From Chloroflexota bacterium (lineage in GTDB: Bacteria; Chloroflexota; Anaerolineae; VGOG01): DNA of 54,256 bases. Numbering within the stretch: position 1 is the stretch's first letter; every line of letters begins with the position of its first letter. Shown one piece after another: positions 16,413-23,826 of the stretch. The stretch is taken from assembly GCA_030611885.1 (NCBI GenBank), contig JAUWOY010000018.1, positions 1-54,256 of the forward strand, given 5' to 3'. The notes below the pieces were generated by a model. The model worked only from the letters and a program-made list of their open reading frames with translations. It made no database searches and had not been told where the DNA came from. The position numbers and the translations under genes are program-made.

Positions 16413-16441
16413 ATTATACTCCACTCCGCCTATCCTGACAA
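16413..16441 (-). promoter_or_regulatory. Promoter of the decayed protease pair
   Basis: On the minus strand TTGTCA (16441-16436) and TATAAT (16418-16413) are spaced by 17 bp, about 55 nt before the pseudogene ATG. The promoter has outlived the coding sequence. Confidence 0.6.
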
Positions 16442-16483
16442 GAAACCCGACAGCCCCCGATTCACGTCTATTCAACAAAGCAA

Positions 16484-16513
16484 CAGGCCAGGGGATCTTT
16501 GTCCCCTCGCCTG
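16484..16513 (-). terminator. Terminator after TauE/SafE gene
   Basis: On the minus strand CAGGC-g-AGGGGA and TCCCCT-g-GCCTG form a strong stem around CAAAGA, followed by TTGCTTTGTTG. It lies about 60 nt after the permease stop. Confidence 0.6.
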
Positions 16514-16572
16514 TGTTCCTCTCCTCGCTTGATTTTCCCGCCACAGCGCGCCGGGCAGCCTCCGGGGGCGGC

Positions 16573-17346
16573 CTACTTCACAAGAGCCAGCACCAGCGTG
16601 CGGACGTTGAGCAGGATAAGCAGAACACCGATCAGGATACCCATCACGCGGTGGGGGAGCTTCTTGCACACCCAGGCAGCGATGGGCGCGGCGATTACCC
16701 CGCCGACCAGCAACGTCACCACGATGTCCCAGCGGAAGGCCTCCAGCCCGATGGTCAGGGCAAAGGTGATCGTTTCGGCCACGGTGACGAAGAACTCCAC
16801 CAGGTTCACCGAGCCTACCACCTCATGCGGTTCGCTGTTCTCGGCCAGGATGAGGCTGGGCGTGGCCACCGGCCCCCACCCACCGCCTCCCACGGCGTCG
16901 AGGAAGCCAGCTACCAGGCCGAGGATGGTCATCCTGGGCCTGGACAACTGCTTGCCAGCCACACCCCATTCCTTCCGAGTGAAGAAGCGGTAGACAATGA
17001 GACAACCCATGACCAGCAGTAGCCCGGCTACCCAGGGCTTGATCGTCTTGCCGGGGATCAAGGACAGAAAGTAGGCCCCCAGAACCCCGCCGATGACGCC
17101 GGGAATGACCAGAGGAAGGACTATCTCCCTTTTGACGTTACCGAGTTGATGGTGTGCGATCCCGGAAACCAGGGTGGTCACGATCTCCGCGGTGTGCACC
17201 GAGGCGCTGGCGATGGCCGGGGCCAGCCCAATGGCCATCAGCAGCGAGGTCGAGGACACGCCGTAGCCCATGCCCAACGTCCCGTCAATGAACTGGGCAG
17301 CGAAGCCCGTCAAGAGCATGCCGATTAAGAAGGTGATGTTAAACAT
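16573..17346 (-). CDS. TauE/SafE-family permease
   Basis: A 257-residue hydrophobic protein with about eight transmembrane segments. The N-terminal half carries FAAQFIDGTLGMGYGVSSTSLL and the second half the repeat-related LGLVAGFLDAVGGGGWGPVATPSL, the paired signatures of the TauE/SafE (DUF81) family. Members export sulfite, sulfoacetate or other small organic anions. It follows focA, separated by a hairpin, and is the last gene of the formate locus, so an anion linked to that metabolism is plausible but not shown. Confidence 0.85.
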   Translation of the reverse strand: MFNITFLIGMLLTGFAAQFIDGTLGMGYGVSSTSLLMAIGLAPAIASASVHTAEIVTTLVSGIAHHQLGNVKREIVLPLVIPGVIGGVLGAYFLSLIPGKTIKPWVAGLLLVMGCLIVYRFFTRKEWGVAGKQLSRPRMTILGLVAGFLDAVGGGGWGPVATPSLILAENSEPHEVVGSVNLVEFFVTVAETITFALTIGLEAFRWDIVVTLLVGGVIAAPIAAWVCKKLPHRVMGILIGVLLILLNVRTLVLALVK

Positions 17347-17384
17347 AGGGCATCAGTCATCTAATACAACCTCCTCCACAAATA

Positions 17385-17414
17385 GAGGGAGCCGTCGGCA
17401 TTGACGACTCCCTC
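17385..17414 (-). terminator. Hairpin between focA and the permease gene
   Basis: GAGGGAG (17385-17391) pairs with CTCCCTC (17408-17414), with a further GTC/GAC inside. On the minus strand TATTTGTGG follows, a weak U-tract. It probably attenuates transcription from focA into the permease. Confidence 0.5.
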
Positions 17415-17471
17415 CAACAAAACGCACCCTCGCTATCATCTAGCTAGAGATGCCTCCTGCCCCATCCAGGG

Positions 17472-18242
17472 CTAGTCGCGGCCGTAGAGCCACCAGTAGA
17501 TGACGCCCACGAAGCCCGCGCCGCCGACGATGTTGCCCAACGTCACCGGGAGCAGGTTGGTGAACAGGAGCTGGCCCACGCTGACGTTCGCCCCGTTGAA
17601 CATGCCCAGCGGGATGAAGAACATGTTGGCGATGCTGTGCTCAAAGCCCAGCCCTACAAAGGCCATGATGGGGAACCACAGGCCCCAGATCTTGCCGGTG
17701 ATGTCATCGGAGGCAATGGCCAGCCAAACGCCCAGGCAGACCAGCCAGTTGCAGCCGAGGCCACGGAAGAACAACTGTATAAAAGTCTTGCTTACCTTTC
17801 CCTGGGCGATGGCCTGGGTTGCGCTCAGGTAAGGCTCCCCGGTGGCCAGACCAGTCAGGTAGGCCAGACAGTAGGCGACGAAGAGAGAGCCGATGAAGTT
17901 GCCGATGTAGACGAAGACCCAGTTCTTCAACAGCCCGCCCCAGGAAGCGGTGCCCTTCAGCGCGGCTGGGGTGATCACGCCGCAGTTGCCGGTGAAGAGT
18001 TCCGACCCGGCGATGACCACGAGCATAATGCCGACGGGGAAGACACCGGCGAACATAAACCTGGCAATGCCCGGATCGAAAGTTACTGCCTTGCCGATGA
18101 GGATGGCCAGCAGGCCCCCGAAAGCGATGAAGGCTCCGGCCAGAAAGCCCAGGACCAGCAATTGGGGGATACCCTTTTCGGCCTTGGCCTTGCCAGCATT
18201 GAAGGTGGCTTCCACGATGGCTTTAGGTGATTTGAACGACAT
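17472..18242 (-). CDS. focA: Formate/nitrite transporter (FocA-like)
   Basis: A 256-residue protein with six transmembrane helices. The FNT-family features are present: FVGLGFEHSIANMFFIP and NLLPVTLGNIVGGAGFVG, and the N-terminal SPKAIVEATFNAGKAKA. FocA channels move formate across the membrane. It lies immediately downstream of a formate dehydrogenase gene on the same strand, which supports formate as substrate. AGGAGG precedes the ATG. A structured leader of about 310 nt separates it from the dehydrogenase. Confidence 0.92.
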   Translation of the reverse strand: MSFKSPKAIVEATFNAGKAKAEKGIPQLLVLGFLAGAFIAFGGLLAILIGKAVTFDPGIARFMFAGVFPVGIMLVVIAGSELFTGNCGVITPAALKGTASWGGLLKNWVFVYIGNFIGSLFVAYCLAYLTGLATGEPYLSATQAIAQGKVSKTFIQLFFRGLGCNWLVCLGVWLAIASDDITGKIWGLWFPIMAFVGLGFEHSIANMFFIPLGMFNGANVSVGQLLFTNLLPVTLGNIVGGAGFVGVIYWWLYGRD

Positions 18243-18342
18243 GGTTTGTTTTCCTCCTGTGAATATTTTAGGTAATTGGTGTAAATCGAGATAGGTATTT
18301 ACAGTTGATTATAGTTGGCGGATAGAACACCTCCTTTCCATC

Positions 18343-18458
18343 AACGAGATCTCTCGGAAAGTCTTTGAAACCGCTCCCAGCCCCCGTCCCCGGGGGCGTC
18401 GCTGGCGAAGTCAAGCCGCAAGATCCGCCCCGTGGACGGGGCTCCGAGCACTTTCCGA
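18343..18458 (-). ncRNA. Candidate structured leader RNA of focA
   Basis: On the minus strand a perfect 12-bp stem, CTCTCGGAAAGT with ACTTTCCGAGAG, closes a region that contains GCTC/GAGC, GCCCCG-UCCA-CGGGGC and GCCCCC-GGGGAC-GGGGGC hairpins. This gives a multi-branch fold about 190 nt before the focA start codon. No T-run or known riboswitch core was recognised. It could be a riboswitch-like element, an RNA end of fdhA, or a REP-type insertion. Confidence 0.4.
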
Positions 18459-18559
18459 GAGAACTCTCAACGGGCGGCGGTGTACTACGATGGTCGGCGA
18501 ATCCGCCGAACTACCGACGACTCGCCACCCCTTGTCTACCTGTCTACTTGTTTCCTTGT

Positions 18560-20611
18560 CTACCTCTCCACCCTCTCGACCTTCACCGCGCAGACCTTGT
18601 ACTCCGGTATCTTGGCGATGGGGTCGAGCGCGGCGTGGGTCAGCGCGTTGGCCGCAGCCTCGGCAAAGTGGAAGGGGATAAAGACGACGCCTGGCCTGAT
18701 GCGCTTCGTGACCCGCACGCCCAGTTCGATCTCGCCACGCCGGCTGGTGACGCGCACGCGCCGCCGGCCATTGAGGCCGATCGTGGCCGCGTCGTCCGGG
18801 TGAATCTCGACGTAGGCCTCCGGCACCTCCTGATGCAGTTTCTCCGAACGCCGCGTCATCGTGCCCGTGTGCCAGTGAAACATCAGCCGCCCCGTCGTCA
18901 GCAGGAAGGGGTACTCCTCATCGGGCAACTCCGCCGCCTCTTTGAACTCGAGGGCGTGGAAGTGGCCCAGGCCACGGGAGAACTTGCCCTTGTGCAGATA
19001 AGGCGTGCCGGGGTGATCCGGCGTGGGGCACGGCCAGTGCAGGAAGCCCAGTTCCTCCAACCGCTCGTAACTCACGCCGCCGTAGATGGGCGTCAGTTGG
19101 GCGATCTCGTCCGTCACCTCTTTGGGCGACGCGAAGTCGAAGCCGCTGTTGCCCATCCGCTGGGCCAACAGGCAGACGATCTTCCAATCGGCTATAGAGT
19201 CGCCGATGGGCTCGATCGCTTTCCGCACCCGTTGGATGCGCCGGTCGGTGGCAGTGAAAGTGCCGTCCTGCTCGGCGAACGACGCCCCGGGCAACACCAC
19301 GTGCGCCAGTTGCGCCGTCTCCGTGGGGAAGATGTCCTGCACTACCAGAAACTCGATCTGCTCCAGGCAGTGGCGGACGTGGTTGACGTCGGGGTCGGCC
19401 ACCATGGGATTCTCACCCATGACATACAGTGCCCGCACGCGACCGTCGCCGGCCGCATCAATCATCTCCGTCACCGTCAAGCCGATATTCAGATCCGAAG
19501 TGCTGCCCCAGGCTTTCTCGAACTTGTCGTGGGACTCGGGAGAGACGACTTTCTGATAGCCGGGGTAGACGTTGGCCAGCGCGCCCAGGTCGCACGCGCC
19601 CTGGACGTTGTTCTGACCGCGCAGCGGGTTGACGCCGCCGCCGGCCACGCCCACGTTGCCGCACAGCATGGCCAGGTTGGCGCAACTCTTGACGTTGTCA
19701 GTGCCGGTGGTGTGCTGCGTGATGCCCATGGCGTAGATGATGGCGGAGGGCCGGTTGGTCGCGTACAAACGCGCTGCCTCCCGCAGGCCGTCGGCCGGGA
19801 TGCCGCTGATCTTCTCGACGCGCTCCGGCGTGTACTCCTCCACCAACGCCTTCATTTCCTCGTACCCCTCGGTGCGCGCGGCGATGTACTCCTCGTCCGC
19901 CAGCCCCTCGCTGATGATGACGTTCATCAGCCCGTTAATCACAGCAACGTCGGTGCCAGGGCGGAAACGCAGGTAGAGATCGGATAGGCGGGCCATCTGG
20001 GTCTCACGCGGGTCAATCACGACCAGTTTGGCCCCGCGCTGTTCCATCGCTGTCATGATGCGGCTGGCGATGAGCGGGTGGCCCTCGGACGTGTTCGACC
20101 CGATGATGAGGAAACAGTTCGTGTCCGTCTCGAACTCAGGTTGCGAGTTCGTCATGGCTCCACTCCCAAATGCGGCGACCAGACCGGCCACCGTGGGAGC
20201 GTGTCAGAGACGGGCGCAGTGATCCACGTTATTCGTGCCGATCACTGCGCGGGAGAACTTTTGGAGCAGATAGTTCTCCTCGTTGGTGCACTTGGCTGAA
20301 GACAAGAAAGCGATGCTATTGGGGCCACTCTCGGCCTTGATGGTGCCCAGCCGCTCGGCGATGAGGGAGAGCGCCTCGTCCCACGTCGCCTCGACCAACT
20401 CGCCGTCCTTGCGGATCAGGGGCGTCTTGAGCCGGTCGGGATGGTAGACGAAACCAGCGGCGTTCCAGCCCTTGATACACAGTTTCCCCTGGTTGACGGG
20501 ATGCGTCTTGGCCGGCCAGACGCCGGTGATGCGACCGTCGAGCGTCTCCAGATAGAGCCCGCAGCCGCAGCCGCAGTAAATGCACGTCGTCAGTACATTT
20601 TTGTATTCCAT
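18560..20611 (-). CDS. fdhA: Formate dehydrogenase alpha subunit, selenoprotein
   Basis: A 683-residue molybdopterin oxidoreductase that oxidises formate to CO2. An N-terminal [4Fe-4S] motif (Cys 10, 13, 17 and 45) is followed by the Mo/W-bis-PGD domains and a C-terminal MopB-binding domain (RRVRVTSRRGEIELGV). The frame contains one UGA at 20206-20204, codon 136, in DHCARL-U-HAPTVAGL, exactly where FDH-H carries selenocysteine. A SECIS-like hairpin follows. Without Sec decoding it would look like two ORFs. It lies between a toxin-antitoxin pair and focA, and pairs with the FrhB-like and MvhD genes upstream. Confidence 0.93.
20163..20199 (-). promoter_or_regulatory. Bacterial SECIS element of fdhA (Sec)
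   Basis: Directly after the UGA the mRNA folds with an outer stem CTCCCA/TGGGAG and an inner stem GGTGGCC/GGTCGCC (two G-U pairs) capped by GGUCU. The GGU in the apical loop is the SelB-binding feature of the E. coli fdhF SECIS. Confidence 0.8.
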
Positions 20612-20666
20612 AAGATTCTCGCCTCCTCGTTCCTAATGCCCTCTCAAGTTCTGTGTGAGTCAGGAC

Positions 20667-21139
20667 TCACCCGTTTCCTATCTCCGCATTCGTAGCTTCT
20701 GGTGGGTGATCCCCTCTCACGGCCCACAGGAAGGGTAGTGCTTTGGTGATCTTGATCCCCTGGTAGTCCTCTCCCAAAGAATCGAAGTGCGGGTCATAAC
20801 TGACCAGCCAGTCCGCCTTGCCCACCACCGCACAGGCCAAAATGTGGTCATCGTCGGATCGTCGGCTATGACGGGCCTCACCGCTTCAGGTGGTACGTCC
20901 ACCCACTCCGCTAACCGTCCGACCAGGGTCAGGAACTCGATGACTCGTTCCTGTTCGATGCCCCGCTCCACCAGTTTCCCTGCAACCTCCTCAAGCAAGG
21001 CATCCGAGACCAACAGCACGAACTCTCCCCCCTCCCACCGGCGAATGAGTTCCTGTGTTGGGCTGGTAGGGTTGCGGCTGAGAAAGGCGGACACGAAAAC
21101 GTTGGTGTCAAAGACGGCCCGCAGCCGCTCAGTCCCCAC
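20667..21139 (-). pseudogene. PIN-domain toxin (VapC-like), frameshifted
   Basis: From a GTG at 21139 overlapping the antitoxin stop the frame reads LRAVFDTNVFVSAFL and a PIN-like helical part to PVIADDP. One base is then missing: in the +1 frame it continues DDHILACAVVGKADWLVSYDPHF and KITKALPFLWAV to a TGA at 20667, the expected PIN C-terminus with its Asp residues. In the unshifted frame the tail is nonsense. So the ribonuclease toxin is inactivated, or the sequence has a 1-base error near 20863. Confidence 0.75.
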
Positions 21140-21443
21140 TCCAGTCTCCCTCAATGGCCGTGCCCTTGGCAATTGCTTCCTGACGGATTTCCTCGGCCAG
21201 TTTCCGAAAGCGAGCCACGACCTCGTCGCGCGGCACCTCACGTAGCAGACACGCCCGGCGCCGTGCTTCAGCCCGCATCTCAGTCACAGACAGATGCCGT
21301 CGTGGCGTGATCTGACATCGTCGCTTGAGATAGTCCACGAACTCGGCGACCAGAGGCAAGTCTTCCTCTGGCAACCAGGTCAGTTCAGAAGCCACGCGCC
21401 CGATCATACCGGTTGCAGTCGCATTTCTCACAGCTATTGACAT
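21129..21443 (-). CDS. Antitoxin of the PIN pair
   Basis: A 104-residue protein. The C-terminal half RRHLSVTEMRAEARRRACLLREVPRDEVVARFRKLAEEIRQEAIAKG is charged and helical, as in VapB-type antitoxins, and the gene overlaps the PIN toxin start by 11 nt. The N-terminal part (TWLPEEDLPLVAEFVDYL) looks like the DUF2281-type antitoxin head. The pair interrupts the redox locus between an FrhB-like gene and fdhA. Confidence 0.65.
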   Translation of the reverse strand: MSIAVRNATATGMIGRVASELTWLPEEDLPLVAEFVDYLKRRCQITPRRHLSVTEMRAEARRRACLLREVPRDEVVARFRKLAEEIRQEAIAKGTAIEGDWSGD

Positions 21444-21470
21444 TCCCCTCCTGTAACTCCTGATCAGGTA

Positions 21471-22268
21471 TCAAGCACTCTCCATCTGTCGCAGCGGTGC
21501 ATCGTCGAGTGTGAGTGAAAGCGGTGGCTGCGCAGTTATGTCAGCACCAGGGACGTAGCCCAGCAGTGTCTCCACATCACGCCGCATCAGGTCATAGAGC
21601 ACCGTGAGCGGGATGTGGGCCGGGCAGGTCAACTCGCACTGGCGGCAGGCAACGCAGCGGCTAGCCATGTGCATGGCGCGGATGAGATGAAACACGGGGA
21701 AAGGCGGTGCCAGAAGCCCCGGCTCCACCCAGGCCGCGTCCTCCATCGCGCAGGCCTCGCAGAAGCACTCCGGACAGATGTTACGACAGCCGTAGCACTT
21801 CATGCATTTGAGAAACTGGTACTTCCAGAAAGCGCGCCGCTCGTCGAGGGGCAGCGCGTCGTGCTCTGCCACCAACGGATTGGGCGGGCCGGGCGGCGGC
21901 GGTGTCCCCACCACCAGGTGCTGCGGGTAGGGTTCGCTACAGTAACACTCCTGCGCCTCCTCCGCAGTGCAGGCAAAGCCGATGAGCGATAACCGGTCAG
22001 GATCAATCTGGTTGCGCTTGGCCATCTCGACGAAGGCGCGCTCGTCGCAGCCCCGCGCCACGACACCCAGGTGGACGTCGGGGAAGGCTTTGTGCAATTT
22101 TAAGACGACCGTCATGAGCGGGTATCTGGGGACAACCTCCAATTCGGAGAGATCATCCCCCTTGCGGAAGAGGTGCGGCGCTACGCCCTCGCTTGACTTT
22201 CGCAGCGCGACGACGCCGTCCAGTTCTTCCAGTCGTTCAGTCACTACCTTGCGAATCTCTTCGATCAT
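21471..22268 (-). CDS. FrhB/FdhB-like iron-sulfur subunit, short form
   Basis: A 265-residue protein with two [4Fe-4S] motifs: CMKCYGCRNICPECFCEAC (about 155-175) and CVACRQCELTCP (about 210-221). The N-terminal part (LGVVARGCDERAFVEMAKRNQ, LSLIGFACTAEEAQE) matches the coenzyme F420 hydrogenase/dehydrogenase beta family, but a middle segment present in the 421-residue paralogue at 23827 is absent. It likely passes electrons between fdhA and MvhD. Its start overlaps the mvhD stop by 4 nt. Confidence 0.75.
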   Translation of the reverse strand: MIEEIRKVVTERLEELDGVVALRKSSEGVAPHLFRKGDDLSELEVVPRYPLMTVVLKLHKAFPDVHLGVVARGCDERAFVEMAKRNQIDPDRLSLIGFACTAEEAQECYCSEPYPQHLVVGTPPPPGPPNPLVAEHDALPLDERRAFWKYQFLKCMKCYGCRNICPECFCEACAMEDAAWVEPGLLAPPFPVFHLIRAMHMASRCVACRQCELTCPAHIPLTVLYDLMRRDVETLLGYVPGADITAQPPLSLTLDDAPLRQMESA

Positions 22269-22684
22269 TCCGTCACCTCCTGCGAAAGTGGCCCCAGCGC
22301 ACGTATCGTCTCGATGAACTCGTTGGTGACCTTCACGAAGCGCGGCGCCTCTGCACTCGAGACCCAGGCCAGCCGCAGCCGGTCAGGGTTAACGCCGGCA
22401 TAGCTCAGCAGGTTGCGCAGGAGCGGGACGCGCTTGGCCGTGCGATGGTTGCCGCTGTTGTAGTGGCAGTCCCCGATGTGGCAGCCCATCACGAGCACCC
22501 CGTCGGCGCCGGCACGGAAGGTGCGCAGCACCATCTCTGGCGACACGCGCCCGGAGCACATCACGCGGATGGGCAGCACGTTGGGCGGCTGCTGCATACG
22601 GGAAATGCCGGCTGTGTCGGCCGCGGCATAGGTACACCAGTTGCACATGAAGGCAACGATTCGCGGTTCAAAGTCAGCATTCAT
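22265..22684 (-). CDS. mvhD: MvhD-like hydrogenase/Hdr iron-sulfur subunit, copy 1
   Basis: A 139-residue protein from the ATG at 22684 (a GTG-like and an ATG start lie 3 codons upstream). It carries the MvhD/FlpD signature: FMCNWCTYAAADTAG, IRVMCSGRV, and GADGVLVMGCHIGDCHY, whose cysteines bind a [2Fe-2S] cluster. In methanogens MvhD links a hydrogenase or formate dehydrogenase to HdrA. The copy at 27058 is about 60 percent identical by eye and shares the upstream DNA context. Confidence 0.9.
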   Translation of the reverse strand: MNADFEPRIVAFMCNWCTYAAADTAGISRMQQPPNVLPIRVMCSGRVSPEMVLRTFRAGADGVLVMGCHIGDCHYNSGNHRTAKRVPLLRNLLSYAGVNPDRLRLAWVSSAEAPRFVKVTNEFIETIRALGPLSQEVTE

Positions 22685-22713
22685 TACATTCAAACCTCCA
22701 TTTCTCGCTTCTC

Positions 22714-23157
22714 CTACCTCTCCTTCTCGGCGAACATCGTTTGTGGGTCGAGACGGACAATGCCCTCGATGCAGTCGAAATGGATGTCGGTGGAGATAAT
22801 CTTTGTCAACCCGTTGTTCAACATCACAGCAACGTGGACGAGATCTCTGGCTTTGATCCCTTGTTTGGCGTATCGCCCGAAGAGTTCAACAGATTTGCGC
22901 GCATCGGCAACGAGAATCGGATAGACCGTGGGGATGATGTCCAGCAGGTCAGTTGCCATCGTCGCTCCAATCTGCCAACGGCCTATGGCCCCGTAGCGAT
23001 ACAGAACCTCCTGGATGATTTCGGTGTCAATGGCCACAGCGATGTGCCTTTCGACGATCTCCGTCATCAGCCAGACACAGGAGGCCTTGTAAGGGTGTTC
23101 CTTTCCTGCTGCATACATCGGGACATTTACGTCCAGGAAGAGGACCTCTTTACTCAT
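22714..23157 (-). CDS. PIN-domain toxin (VapC-like)
   Basis: A 147-residue protein starting at ATG 23157, 8 nt inside the antitoxin gene. It shows LFLDVNVPMYAAG at the N-terminus (first PIN Asp), a central TEIIQEVLYRY, and ARDLVHVAVMLNNGLTKIISTDIHFD with the later acidic residues. PIN toxins cleave RNA. The pair sits between the two formate-dehydrogenase subclusters. A partial copy of its 3' end is found at 27515-27572. Confidence 0.8.
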   Translation of the reverse strand: MSKEVLFLDVNVPMYAAGKEHPYKASCVWLMTEIVERHIAVAIDTEIIQEVLYRYGAIGRWQIGATMATDLLDIIPTVYPILVADARKSVELFGRYAKQGIKARDLVHVAVMLNNGLTKIISTDIHFDCIEGIVRLDPQTMFAEKER

Positions 23158-23401
23158 CCAGTGCCCCTTTGATGATCTCTTCCTCCATTTGTTCCCAATC
23201 AGCAACCGGGGCATCCAAAGAAAGGAGGCTCTTCAGGGCAGCACGACGACGCTGCAAGGCAGCCTGCTTGAAGTAGACTCGCTCCACCGCCTCACGGATC
23301 AGGACACTGACGGGCTTCTTCTGTTCCTTGGACAACTGTCGCAACAGAGCATACTGCTCGGCGGTAAGCACCGTTTGTGCCCGTTGGGTATAGATGCGCA
23401 T
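23150..23401 (-). CDS. Ribbon-helix-helix antitoxin
   Basis: An 83-residue protein. MRIYTQRAQTVLTAEQYALLRQLSKEQKKPVSVLIREAVERVY is a CopG/RHH-type DNA-binding N-terminus, and the acidic C-terminus (DWEQMEEEIIKGALDE) would bind the PIN toxin encoded directly downstream. Likely autoregulates the pair. GGAGGATC lies before the ATG. Confidence 0.75.
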   Translation of the reverse strand: MRIYTQRAQTVLTAEQYALLRQLSKEQKKPVSVLIREAVERVYFKQAALQRRRAALKSLLSLDAPVADWEQMEEEIIKGALDE

Positions 23402-23544
23402 ATGATCCTCCTGTCGGTAGTATCAAACAGTTTGTATATCTATTATACTACCAAGGAGAGAAAGAGGCAAGATTTGCTCCCCAGGCTTCAGGAAGCCCTC
23501 GGCCTGAGGGCTTCGGTTGGTCAAAATCCTCAGGCCGAGAGGCT

Positions 23545-23682
23545 GGTTGGCTGACAAATCTTATTAGGACGCAGATTCACGCAGATTTTCGCAGATGAAA
23601 AGTTAAAATCAGCGTTCATCTGCGTCCGATTTCTTGCTCTCAGGGCAATTTTTGAGAAATGTCAGAGTTTTGTCAGCCAACC
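23545..23682. repeat. Inverted repeat enclosing a GCAGATT-word palindrome
   Basis: A perfect 14-bp inverted repeat, GGTTGGCTGACAAA (23545-23558) and its complement (23669-23682), encloses a palindrome built of GACGCAGATT/AATCTGCGTCC words (about 23568-23630). Direct copies of GGCCGAGAGG lie outside both arms. No ORF is inside. Confidence 0.75.
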
Positions 23683-23704
23683 AGGGCCGAGAGGTCAAAT
23701 GTAA

Positions 23705-23822
23705 GGTTGCTACGTATCTTCTCAATATTGTGGGGCAGACTTTCCAGTCTGCCGCTTGGACAGGCTAGAAAGCATACCCCACATACCATTGCCCCAACTT
23801 ATTGAGAAGGTAGGTTGCTACG
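23705..23822. mobile_element. MITE-like element with target duplication
   Basis: An approximately 98-bp unit has 20-bp imperfect terminal inverted repeats (CTTCTCAATATTGTGGGGCA and TGCCCCAACTTATTGAGAAG) and a central hairpin GGCAGACT-TTCC-AGTCTGCC. It is flanked by the perfect 10-bp direct repeat GGTTGCTACG at 23705-23714 and 23813-23822, which looks like a target-site duplication. It encodes no protein. It lies just downstream of the FrhB-like gene. Confidence 0.65.
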
Positions 23823-23826
23823 GTAG

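Noticed and set aside
18308-18313. Minus-strand TATAAT before focA as a promoter
   Set aside because: No acceptable -35 box at 15-19 bp; focA is more likely read through from fdhA.
18343-18458. Moco/Tuco riboswitch for the focA leader
   Set aside because: I could not match the conserved Moco core; kept only as an unassigned structured RNA.
18365-19987. A 540-codon open frame on the plus strand opposite fdhA
   Set aside because: It is antisense to a clear formate dehydrogenase and has no recognisable domain; GC-rich coding DNA often leaves the opposite frame open.
20204-20206. UGA in fdhA as a nonsense mutation
   Set aside because: It lies at the known Sec site, is followed by a SECIS-type hairpin and the frame is intact on both sides.
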